Assembly: GCA_034509425.1 (NCBI GenBank)
Contig: JAVTVJ010000040.1
Span: 9,656,402 to 9,720,401 of the forward strand
DNA from: Eopsaltria australis
Lineage: Eukaryota > Chordata > Aves > Passeriformes > Petroicidae
Length of the DNA stretch: 64,000 bases
Reading direction: 5' to 3'
A model generated the notes under the pieces. That model ran no database searches and had not been told where the DNA came from. It saw only the letters and a list, made by a program, of their open reading frames with translations. Position numbers and translations under genes: made by a program. Position 1 is the first letter of the stretch, and each line of letters starts with the position of its first letter. Below are positions 45,776 to 53,304 of this stretch, one piece after another.

Positions 45776-47127
45776 TCTCCCCCGTTTTTATTACTTAAAG
45801 GCAATGCGCGGTTAACTAAAGAGATAACAAAACACTTAACACAACTTAGGGAACAAAGTCCAAGGAAAAGAGTCAACAAAAACCAAAACAGAGTCCGTAA
45901 AACTTGTGAAATCCAGCTAGAGATCCCCCAGCTGGTGAAGAGGCTGTCGAGCCAGTCCTTGCCCTCCGTCTTGAGTTGGTGGATCTGGTCCCGCATTTCC
46001 TGGATTGTGGACTTGATGGATTGGGCGTGAGATGAAAGGTTGAAGCAACACAGTCCTTCAAACTCTTCGCACCCGTGGTTGTGGAGCAGCAGCAGATAGT
46101 CTATGGCGGCCCTGTTTTGGAGCGTCGCCTGCCTGGTTGCCTCCTCGTCTGAGAGGAGTTCTGAGAGCGCCTGAGATGTTAAATTGGCTTGCTTTCCAAG
46201 CCAACACTCTAGGTGGGAAAGCTCACCTAGGGCCTTGGCTGCCGCCACCCACGGCAGAAATATCGAGGCCGCGACCCTTTTGGAGAACGACCAGGAGACC
46301 ACGTTATTATCACAATTTGGGTCCAAATCTAGGGTGGATCGTTTTTGGCGGGTCATATTGGTGTGGTCTCTCCAGGATAACAGCTGGTTCATTCCTGGTG
46401 TCAGCAGGGAAAGCTTGCCGAGCGTGCACGGCCCTCCCCTGAGACGGGACGGGATTCCTGCCCACACACGATCTCCACATATTAAGAAAATCCCCTTAGG
46501 GAGTTTCTTGGGGGAATTGGTGGATGCTGACCATGTAAATTTAGCAAATTTGCACCAGGCTCTTTCATTGTAAAGTTTCCAATTGTTAGGGGTGACATCG
46601 AAGGCTTTCTTTGTTACCGGAGGAATGGTCAATGTGTCAACTTTATCTGCCTTCCTTGCCATTATGGCCTCCCCTCGTCCTGGGTTGGTTTCCCGCGGCA
46701 CATCCCTGTACCTTTGCCAGCTCTGTCTCCTATCCCAAAGGGAGCTATAAAGAATTTGCCTCTGGTGTCTGGCGGCACTAGGGTCTGCGAAAGAGGTACA
46801 GAACGTGGGTTGTGCCGACCCCAACAGGTCCAATTCTTGGAGTTCAGTGTCCATGGGTGGCAGGGCCTGCATCCACTGATCCCAACTGTGGGATTGGTTG
46901 GTTCCTGAGAGAAAAGCGTGGTACTCTGGCCATGTCCCAGGAATCCCTACCAGGCAGGTGCTCATCGGGCCGTTCGCTGAGTCGACGTGAAGGCAGAAGT
47001 CACTCTGGCCGATGGATTTTGCCAGAGTGACCCACACATTTTCACGGGGCTGCTGCACCAGCCACGGGGCAGATGCCGGGATCCCCAGGAGAAGCAGGAC
47101 TGAGGCGAGAAACCAGACTGGCTCCAT
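45676..47127 (-). CDS. env: endogenous retroviral Env, alpharetrovirus-like
   Basis: This 483-residue open frame starts at a true ATG. It has a hydrophobic signal peptide (about residues 5-20) and a surface subunit ending at the furin-type site RQKR (260-263). The transmembrane subunit has an internal hydrophobic fusion segment between Cys272 and Cys308, an LQNRA region from 336, and the CX6CC motif (Cys353, Cys360, Cys361). A membrane anchor lies at about 408-432. N-glycosylation sites are near 77, 257, 315 and 363. The Cys-flanked internal fusion segment with CX6CC is typical of alpharetrovirus-type Env, unlike the betaretrovirus-like genes upstream. The surface subunit (about 263 residues) is shorter than usual. 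The final 33 codons lie in the LTR. Confidence 0.93.
   Translation of the reverse strand: MEPVWFLASVLLLLGIPASAPWLVQQPRENVWVTLAKSIGQSDFCLHVDSANGPMSTCLVGIPGTWPEYHAFLSGTNQSHSWDQWMQALPPMDTELQELDLLGSAQPTFCTSFADPSAARHQRQILYSSLWDRRQSWQRYRDVPRETNPGRGEAIMARKADKVDTLTIPPVTKKAFDVTPNNWKLYNERAWCKFAKFTWSASTNSPKKLPKGIFLICGDRVWAGIPSRLRGGPCTLGKLSLLTPGMNQLLSWRDHTNMTRQKRSTLDLDPNCDNNVVSWSFSKRVAASIFLPWVAAAKALGELSHLECWLGKQANLTSQALSELLSDEEATRQATLQNRAAIDYLLLLHNHGCEEFEGLCCFNLSSHAQSIKSTIQEMRDQIHQLKTEGKDWLDSLFTSWGISSWISQVLRTLFWFLLTLFLGLCSLSCVKCFVISLVNRALPLSNKNGGDVAVVQVTPEEDIPMRKPWGEEEGSPEVEQTIV
45776..45790 (-). promoter_or_regulatory. polypurine tract (plus-strand primer)
   Basis: Immediately upstream of the 3' LTR in viral orientation the minus strand reads TAAAAACGGGGGAGA and then TGTGGCAG. 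A purine run touching the LTR edge is the expected plus-strand priming site of reverse transcription. It lies inside the env coding region, because env runs on into the LTR. Confidence 0.85.
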
Positions 47128-47287
47128 CTTCTTTGGGTATCTCTGGTGGAAAACTGAGAAGGAAAAGCCTTAAAATCTAACAAAAGTGATCCAAACGACA
47201 AAAGGTAACTCTAACATAAACTCCCCCTCTCTCCCCCCTTTCTCTTGAATGGGTAGGTAACAGGGATAGGGACACACAAAAGGTAAG

Positions 47288-50152
47288 TCAGAGGGGTAGA
47301 TTGGGGAAGGGTAAAAGGGGGTGTATAGTCCATGGTATTGCTGAGTATGGTTGCCTTCTGACATCTCTGGTGTCTTCTTCCTCTGGGACTTCTTCTTGCT
47401 GAGATGCCGGAGGGTCGTCTAAGCTGGGCAATTCTTTTTTTCTCCTTTTCTTCCAAGCCTCCGTGGCTTGGAAACCTTCTTCTTGCGGAGACTGGGGTGG
47501 AACTGCCTCTGCAAAACAAGCTCGCTTTCTCTGCTTAGGCCCCCGGTAGGGTCGGACATACCTAGCTGGGATCCATTTCGGCCCCTCTGGGGTGGACACA
47601 CATGCGTACCCTCTGCCCCAGACAATCAGTGGGAGAGGCCCTTCAACCTCATGGGTCTCAGGGTCTCTTACCAGCACCGGCGGATGTTCTTTTAATTTGG
47701 AGTTGGTCGAATTAGTAAAGTGCCGGAATACAGGGGGGACGGGCTCTTCTGGTGTACAATTTAAAAAGTTAATCGTGAAGAGCGCCTTGCAGAGTCGCTC
47801 AATGGGCGATTTCTTCTCTGCACCTCCCTGCTGCTGGTAGAGGACTCTCTTAAGTGTACTGTGAGTCCTCTCCACGATGGCCTGCCCCGTAGGGGAGTGA
47901 GGGATGCCGGTGACGTGGGCAATCCCCCACTCCTGGAGGAAACTACGGAGATAGGCAGAGGTGTACGCTGGGCCATTGTCCGTCTTTATCTTTTTGGGGG
48001 TACCTAGGACAGAGAACGCCATTAGAAGATGTTTGCGAACGTCTTTCGCCTTTTCGCCCGTGTGGGCCGAGGCGAACACAGTATGGCTAAACGTGTCTAC
48101 AGAGACATGTACATATTTGAGTCTGCCGAACTCTTGGATATGGGTAACGTCGGTCTGCCAAACTTCATTTGCAGCTAGCCCTCGGGGGTTTACCCCTGCA
48201 TGGAGCGAGGGCAGCTGATAGGTCTGGCAATTGGGACATGTCGCCACGATTGCCCGAGCCTGTTCTAGAGGTAGGTGGAACATCCTCCGGAGGGCTGGGG
48301 CGTTCTGATGGTAGAACTGGTGGGACATCTTGGCTTGTGCGAAGGTGTCAGGGACGTTAGCTGACTGCACCTGCGCAGCCATTGCCAAGGCGTCTGCTCT
48401 GCGGTTCCCCTCACTGATGTACCCAGGAAGGTCTTGATGCGATCTCACATGCATCACGTGAAATGGGTGCTCTCGGTGGGACAACAGGGACACTAGCCGC
48501 GAGAGCAGCCCGAATAAATTTTTGTTAGAGACCTCCTTAAGTAAACTGTGTTCTGCTCTGACAGTTATCCCAGCAACGTAGGCCGAATCTGTAACCAAAT
48601 TGAGAGGCTCCTGGAACCTCTCAAAGACTCTGACGACGGCTGCTAGTTCTGCAATTTGTGGGGATCCCTCCACCACATGGACCTCAGATTCCCACTTCTG
48701 GGTCCGAGGGTCCTTCCAAGTCATGACTGACTTGTGAGAGGATCCCGAGCCGTCGGTGAAAACCGTCAGAGCTCCTTTTACAGGCTTTTTTGACTGCATA
48801 AACTTTGGAACCAAATTAAAATTTGTGTTAAACAGGTGATGTTTCAATTTCTTTCCCGTGATTTTGCCTGGGAAACTGTCAAGAGAGAACTGGAGGCTCT
48901 CATTGGACTGGACTAATTTTTCCAAGTCCTCATCTTTCCAGGGAACACGAATGCATGAGAAATCGCACCCCGCAAGGGTGCGGAGCCTGGCCCTCGCTCT
49001 GGTGATAAGCGAGGCCACCAGCTCTTGTGGCGTGGTAATAGTTTTGGACGGTGTGTGAGGGAGGAACACCCACTCTATGATTAAGAGGGAGTCTTTCAAC
49101 CTCTCGTCCCATTGAAAGACCAGTCCGTGTAATTGGGGGATCTGCCCTAAGATGATAAGTTGAAAAGGCAGGTCTGGGGCCACTCTGTGGGCGTGCCTGG
49201 AGACTAAGGCTTTGCGCACCTTACCTATAGAAGCTCTGGCATCGGTGGTAAGCTGCTTTGGAGAGTCGAGTCCCTCACCGCCCTTCAGGAGATCGAACAA
49301 GGGGGCGAGGTCTGCTGTCGTCAGCCCCAGCAGAGGACGAACCCAGTTGATACTCCCGCATAGCTGATGTAACTCCCGAAGGGTCCTGGGCTCGTCCACG
49401 ATGTCGAGCTGCTGGGGTGCGACGGTCCGCTCTCCGATGCGGATGCCAAGGTACTTCCACGGTAGGGCGCGTTGTACTTTGTCTGGATGGATGGTCATCC
49501 CGGCACGCTGGATGGCATCGATGGCAGCTTTGAGAGTCTTTTCTAGTAGGTGCTCGGAAGGAGCACAGACAAGAACATCATCCATGTAGTGGAAAATTAT
49601 GGATTTCGTGAAGGCTTTCCTCACTGGCGACAGTACTCGGGCTACGTACCACTGGCAGATTACAGGGGAATTTTTCATTCCCTGCGGTAAAATCCGCCAA
49701 TGGTACCTTTCCTGGGGCGCCTGCCTGTTCACAGACGGCACAGAAAAGGCAAACCGCAGCGCATCATTTGGGTGCAACGGGATCGAGAAGAAGCAGTCTT
49801 TGATGTCAATAACTGCGAGTGGCCACGCTCGGGGGAGCATTGCCGGGGATGGTAATCCCGGCTGAAGGGGACCCATGTCAACAATGGCCTCGTTAATCTT
49901 ACGTAGGTCGTGGAGAAGCCTCCACCCGCCTCCGCCAGCCTTGCGGATGACAAAGACAGGGGAGTTCCAAGGGCTGTCTGATGGGACAACATTACCTTTG
50001 GAAATTTGCTCTTCCACGAGGGACCGTAGGGCGCTCAACTTATCTTTAGTGAGGGGCCACTGCTCCACCCACACCGGCTTGTCAGTTTTCCAGGTGAGGT
50101 GCGGGACAGAGCCATGGGTGGGGCGCCCAGCAGCGGCCCCAGCTAGAAATCC
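47288..50152 (-). CDS. pol: endogenous retroviral Pol (RT, RNase H, integrase)
   Basis: Pol is reached by a -1 shift at 50146-50152, and the open frame extends past an ATG at 50188. Numbered from that Met, the frame has 966 residues. RT has its first Asp at 128 (VIDIKD) and YMDD at 201-204. RNase H has Asp479, Glu514, Asp534 and Asp599. Integrase has an HX3H (623/627) and CX2C (651/654) zinc site and a DDE triad at Asp680, Asp737 and Glu773, with 35 residues between the last two. Every catalytic residue is present and there is no stop or frameshift. The closest look is that of betaretrovirus-like Pol. Pol ends 160 bp before the env ATG, so the two genes do not overlap. Confidence 0.95.
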   Translation of the reverse strand, partial: GFLAGAAAGRPTHGSVPHLTWKTDKPVWVEQWPLTKDKLSALRSLVEEQISKGNVVPSDSPWNSPVFVIRKAGGGGWRLLHDLRKINEAIVDMGPLQPGLPSPAMLPRAWPLAVIDIKDCFFSIPLHPNDALRFAFSVPSVNRQAPQERYHWRILPQGMKNSPVICQWYVARVLSPVRKAFTKSIIFHYMDDVLVCAPSEHLLEKTLKAAIDAIQRAGMTIHPDKVQRALPWKYLGIRIGERTVAPQQLDIVDEPRTLRELHQLCGSINWVRPLLGLTTADLAPLFDLLKGGEGLDSPKQLTTDARASIGKVRKALVSRHAHRVAPDLPFQLIILGQIPQLHGLVFQWDERLKDSLLIIEWVFLPHTPSKTITTPQELVASLITRARARLRTLAGCDFSCIRVPWKDEDLEKLVQSNESLQFSLDSFPGKITGKKLKHHLFNTNFNLVPKFMQSKKPVKGALTVFTDGSGSSHKSVMTWKDPRTQKWESEVHVVEGSPQIAELAAVVRVFERFQEPLNLVTDSAYVAGITVRAEHSLLKEVSNKNLFGLLSRLVSLLSHREHPFHVMHVRSHQDLPGYISEGNRRADALAMAAQVQSANVPDTFAQAKMSHQFYHQNAPALRRMFHLPLEQARAIVATCPNCQTYQLPSLHAGVNPRGLAANEVWQTDVTHIQEFGRLKYVHVSVDTFSHTVFASAHTGEKAKDVRKHLLMAFSVLGTPKKIKTDNGPAYTSAYLRSFLQEWGIAHVTGIPHSPTGQAIVERTHSTLKRVLYQQQGGAEKKSPIERLCKALFTINFLNCTPEEPVPPVFRHFTNSTNSKLKEHPPVLVRDPETHEVEGPLPLIVWGRGYACVSTPEGPKWIPARYVRPYRGPKQRKRACFAEAVPPQSPQEEGFQATEAWKKRRKKELPSLDDPPASQQEEVPEEEDTRDVRRQPYSAIPWTIHPLLPFPNLPL

Positions 50153-50949
50153 CCTGGTGTATCTGGGATTTCTAGCCTGGTCCCCCATTGCGACAAAAGG
50201 TCCCTACCCCAGAGGTTGAAGCCAGAGGCCACCACGTATGGTCTTACCGTGGCAACATGACCGTCCGGCCCCTCCACCCAGATGTTATTAGTGGACCTCT
50301 GGGGCATAACGGCTCCCCCAAGTCCGGTGATGTTTTCGGTTGAGGGCCGGAGCCCCCATCCATGTGGCCACTCTGCTGCTGAAATGATAGTCACGTCTGA
50401 TCCTGTGTCCATCATTCCTCGGATGTGCACCGCCGCCTTGCCGTTTTTGAGGCGGCAAGACAGGGTGGGCTTGTCGGTCCCCAGGAGCTCTGAGTACATG
50501 GCCCGTGGTGTCATCTTCGTCTTGGGAAGGTCCTCCGGAATAATTATTGCATGAGACAGCCACTGGCCCCTGGACACGAACCAGGGGGCCGAGTGACAGG
50601 CGGCGGTGATTTTAAAAGTCTGTCCCGGGATAGCTGTAACAATCTGAGGGAGCACAAAGAGCCCGAGAGGGCCCCTTGTGGAGTCCCCCACGACCAAAAG
50701 CTCTGTCCTCTTATAAATGTCTCCACAAAGAAACACGTTATAACTACGAAAGTCTGTGTTGGTGACATGTTGAGGGTGGGCACTTACCAGGTGGAACCTG
50801 GTCCTGTCCTTAGCCGCTGCAGTGTCCCCCTCTCCCGCCGATGGTGTGGCGGGCGGTCTCGCCGGAGCGGTGATGGTGGTCCCGGTGTTGTCAGCATTTA
50901 ATTTGGTGTCACAGCGCAGTGCTGTACTGCGCTCTTCTGCCCGTTTCCC
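50143..50949 (-). CDS. pro: endogenous retroviral Pro with N-terminal dUTPase-like region
   Basis: This frame lies -1 to gag. It has no useful ATG (the longest frame opens with GTG at 50967), so it must be entered by frameshift at 50943-50949. In the frame counted from 50967 there are 274 residues. The aspartic protease has its active site DTGSD at 187-191 and the conserved GRDLL at 254-258. Residues about 55-145 form a separate beta-rich module in the place where betaretroviruses carry dUTPase. The usual dUTPase motifs are not clear, so it may be degenerate or something else. Pro ends at TAG, complement(50143..50145), immediately after the second slippery site. Confidence 0.85.
   Translation of the reverse strand, partial: GKRAEERSTALRCDTKLNADNTGTTITAPARPPATPSAGEGDTAAAKDRTRFHLVSAHPQHVTNTDFRSYNVFLCGDIYKRTELLVVGDSTRGPLGLFVLPQIVTAIPGQTFKITAACHSAPWFVSRGQWLSHAIIIPEDLPKTKMTPRAMYSELLGTDKPTLSCRLKNGKAAVHIRGMMDTGSDVTIISAAEWPHGWGLRPSTENITGLGGAVMPQRSTNNIWVEGPDGHVATVRPYVVASGFNLWGRDLLSQWGTRLEIPDTPGDF
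50146..50152 (-). promoter_or_regulatory. pro-pol -1 frameshift site GGATTTC
   Basis: In the pro frame the codons read GGG GAT TTC TAG. A -1 slip on G-GAT-TTC gives GGA TTT CTA GCT, exactly the pol frame. The heptamer differs by one base from the GGATTTA used at pro-pol by mouse mammary tumour virus. A possible downstream stem (TGGGGC pairing with GCCCCA about 11 nt later) follows. Function is inferred from position and frame. Confidence 0.75.
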
Positions 50950-52940
50950 TGGTGCTGGCGGCAACACGGGCAGAGCACCGCTCCGGGACCTGCGGGAGGC
51001 TTAGAACAAGAGGTGTTATTTCTCCGGGGCTTTGGACAAAAGCGTGCGATGTGCCCACCCTGTCCGCAGTTATAACACTTGTTATGTCCAGTTCGGTTAT
51101 TGTCAATTTCAGGGGTGGCAGCCCCCGCTGCTGTCACATACCTCTTTTGCTGTTGGGGTCCGCGGCCTGGAGGAGGGGGTGCTACTGATGGCTCGGGGGT
51201 GATCTCGGCGCACGCTTCTAACATTGCCTCTAAGGTGGGCCGAGGCAATTTGGGGAGGGTTTTTAGGACTGCCTTGCAGGCAGCGTTGGCATTGGCGTAT
51301 GCCACTGACCGGAGGAGCTTTGCTTGGTTTGAGGGGTCTTCTTCCTGTTTCTCGAGAGCCATCCTCACTCGGCCTACAAACTTAACAAAGCTCTCCTCTG
51401 GTTGTTGCCTGATGGTGGCATACCCATCTGAAGGCACCTCCGCAGATGGTAGCGTCAGGAGGGCCCTCAGCGCCGCCTGCTGTACGTCTCTAATCGCTCT
51501 CGTTGGGAGCTGTGCAGCCTGCTCCTCACCCTTGCTAAAGTCCCCCTCGCCTGCTAGGTGGTCCATGGTCAGGTCATCGACCTCATCTTCCCCATCGTAT
51601 TCTCCCAGGAGGTCTTCTAGTAGGCGTTTCCAAGCTCTTTCCCATAGCATATAATTTTCAGGAGTTAGGATCCCTTCCATAATTGACTTAAGGTCCTCCG
51701 GGACTAAGAGGTTGGACCTAAAGGTTGCTCTGAGTATGCCCTGGCTGTAAGATGATTCCAGCCCGTGGTCACTGATCATCTTACATAGGTCTCGCAGCTG
51801 GGAGAATGGAAAAGGCTCCCACTGGGGATTCCGGCCACGCCTACCCAGGTGGACCAGTAGGGCTACCAGGCTTTGTCCCGCCTCCTGGGCCGCGCCCCCT
51901 GGGCCCCCGGGCTCCAGGTGATCTGAACCCGGGCAGGCTGGGGCCCGGCCCCAGGCCTCGGCACCGGCCTCGGCCTGTGGGCCTCCGGGTTCTAGGCTCC
52001 GGGGCCCGGGGCGCCGGCAGGCCTGGCCTTCCCCCCTTCCGGGTTCTAGGCTCCGGGGCCCGGGGCGCCGGCAGGCCTTGGCCCCCTCCCTTCTGGGTTC
52101 TAGGCTCCGGGGCCCGGAAGGGGGGGCGTGGGAATCGGAGCCGGAGAGGGCGGCGCGCGAGGGGACGGATGCCGCGCGGGGCCAGCTGGAGGTCCCGAGG
52201 GGATGGGAGGGGCCCGACGCGATACCACGCCCCGACGCGACGCAGGGGGAGGGACGGCCCCGGGGGCGGAGGACTCCGTGGGCAGGCTCAGGGGGGGAGT
52301 CCGGGGAAGGGGAGGGATCCCACGCAAAACGGCTTTTGGCGCCAAAACGGGGGGTGGAAGGCGCGCTGGCCGCGCGGCCGGCGCCATCGCGCTCCTCACC
52401 GCGGCTATCCTCTCCTCCATAACCACGATAAGGGGGGGGCACAACGGGCGCAACCGGGCACCCGGGCACAGGCAAAACATCCAAGGGAAGGTCCGGCGCG
52501 GAGGAGCCCCCTCCCCACCGGCCAGGGAGCGCCAGAGATCGCGGGGGATCGAGGGCAAACGACACCCGACGCGAGTCTCGACGCCCCAGGGAAGGGGGGT
52601 GAGGAGAGTGGGGCGGCAGGGAAAGTGGGGTAGGAGGAACCGGGGTTTCAACTTTCCCCTTTCTAAGTCCCCTCAAAGAATCGCAAATTAAAATCAAAAC
52701 CGAATAAAAACGAGTAATGCTAACATCTCCCTCCCGAACCTTTTTAGTTACTAAATCCCCCACTTTGTCCCAAAAGCCCAGATCTCGAACTAAATCTAAA
52801 GAAACCGAGGGAAACTGAATAAAAACCCATCTAACGAATTCCCTTAAAAGAGGTTTCGAAAAACGCTTCCCCTCCGCAGTTAAAACTCCCTTAATTTGGG
52901 AGTAAAACCCCTTTTGCTGCCTGGAAAGCCGGGCACCCAT
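50898..52940 (-). CDS. gag: endogenous retroviral Gag polyprotein
   Basis: The start is the ATG at 52940, giving 680 residues. The longer frame begins at a TTG, and the ATG yields MGARLS, a good N-myristoylation signal. An N-terminal matrix domain (about 1-95) is followed by a long Pro/Arg/Gly-rich region (about 100-360). That region holds the late-domain motif PPPY (168-171) and three GPRSLEP repeats. Capsid (about 365-580) carries a major homology region around 512-531 (EESFVKFVGRVRMAL). Nucleocapsid has one canonical CX2CX4HX4C knuckle (Cys622-Cys635). The second Cys-rich stretch (CPCC) does not fit the knuckle pattern. The frame ends 45 bp after the gag-pro slip site. Confidence 0.94.
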   Translation of the reverse strand: MGARLSRQQKGFYSQIKGVLTAEGKRFSKPLLREFVRWVFIQFPSVSLDLVRDLGFWDKVGDLVTKKVREGDVSITRFYSVLILICDSLRGLRKGKVETPVPPTPLSLPPHSPHPPSLGRRDSRRVSFALDPPRSLALPGRWGGGSSAPDLPLDVLPVPGCPVAPVVPPPYRGYGGEDSRGEERDGAGRAASAPSTPRFGAKSRFAWDPSPSPDSPPEPAHGVLRPRGRPSPCVASGRGIASGPSHPLGTSSWPRAASVPSRAALSGSDSHAPPSGPRSLEPRREGAKACRRPGPRSLEPGRGEGQACRRPGPRSLEPGGPQAEAGAEAWGRAPACPGSDHLEPGGPGGAAQEAGQSLVALLVHLGRRGRNPQWEPFPFSQLRDLCKMISDHGLESSYSQGILRATFRSNLLVPEDLKSIMEGILTPENYMLWERAWKRLLEDLLGEYDGEDEVDDLTMDHLAGEGDFSKGEEQAAQLPTRAIRDVQQAALRALLTLPSAEVPSDGYATIRQQPEESFVKFVGRVRMALEKQEEDPSNQAKLLRSVAYANANAACKAVLKTLPKLPRPTLEAMLEACAEITPEPSVAPPPPGRGPQQQKRYVTAAGAATPEIDNNRTGHNKCYNCGQGGHIARFCPKPRRNNTSCSKPPAGPGAVLCPCCRQHQGNGQKSAVQHCAVTPN
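50913..50949 (-). promoter_or_regulatory. gag-pro -1 frameshift cassette
   Basis: The minus strand carries GGGAAAC (50943-50949), in phase with Gag codons GGA AAC. After a 9-nt spacer comes a perfect 8-bp stem, AGCGCAGT pairing with ACTGCGCT, around the 5-nt loop ACAGC. A slippery heptamer plus hairpin at this distance is the standard design of a programmed -1 frameshift. GGGAAAC is a known betaretroviral and lentiviral slip sequence. A slip enters the open pro frame. Confidence 0.9.
51950..52125. repeat. 54-bp minisatellite inside gag
   Basis: Three tandem GC-rich units of about 54 bp, each containing GGGTTCTAGGCTCCGGGGCC on the + strand, encode repeated 18-residue blocks with GPRSLEP in Gag. 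A fourth, decayed unit (DHLEPGG) is visible nearby. The repeat keeps the reading frame because its unit is a multiple of three. It gives the linker room to vary in length between copies. Confidence 0.85.
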
Positions 52941-53284
52941 AACGGCAGCAACTCCTAGCCGAGGCAAACAGGAAAGCTAACGCGGTGGGGTCAGGGGAAA
53001 TTCTTAAACTCACTTTCCGGACGCTGCGCAGCGATTTTACTCCACGTGCCGGGTCCCGGATCCCTGGCACCTCTCCCGTCCCTGACCGCCGGTCACAGTC
53101 CTCTGGCTAGGGTGGTGTGGTGACCGAGGCTCTCTCCACACTCCGTCGGGAGAGAGGTTGCTCGATCTCCCCTCCCGAAAAGTCCACTAAAACGCGGAGC
53201 TCTTCAGGAAGGGCGGCCGACGCTGCAACGGCGCGCTTCTGGCGAAGGTCGCTCCGATGAGGCAAGTGGTCAAGCTGACCAAAT
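52941..53284 (-). other. proviral 5' leader
   Basis: The 344-bp untranslated leader lies between the PBS and the gag ATG. It would hold the packaging signal and the major splice donor, but I cannot pin either by eye. No long open frame belongs to it. Confidence 0.7.
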
Positions 53285-53302
53285 GCCGCACGTTGGGCGC
53301 CA
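53285..53302 (-). promoter_or_regulatory. primer binding site, tRNA-Lys type
   Basis: The minus strand reads TGGCGCCCAACGTGCGGC, two bases downstream of the 5' LTR edge. It differs by one base from the tRNA-Lys(1,2) primer site used by Mason-Pfizer monkey virus and visna virus (GTGGGGC in place of GTGCGGC). This supports a betaretrovirus-like replication machinery. Alpharetroviruses use tRNA-Trp. Confidence 0.9.
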
Positions 53303-53304
53303 GC

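Noticed and set aside
51806..52691. Long plus-strand open frames (275 and 187 codons)
   Set aside because: They are the antisense of the GC-rich, repeat-built Gag linker, and the composition keeps all frames open.
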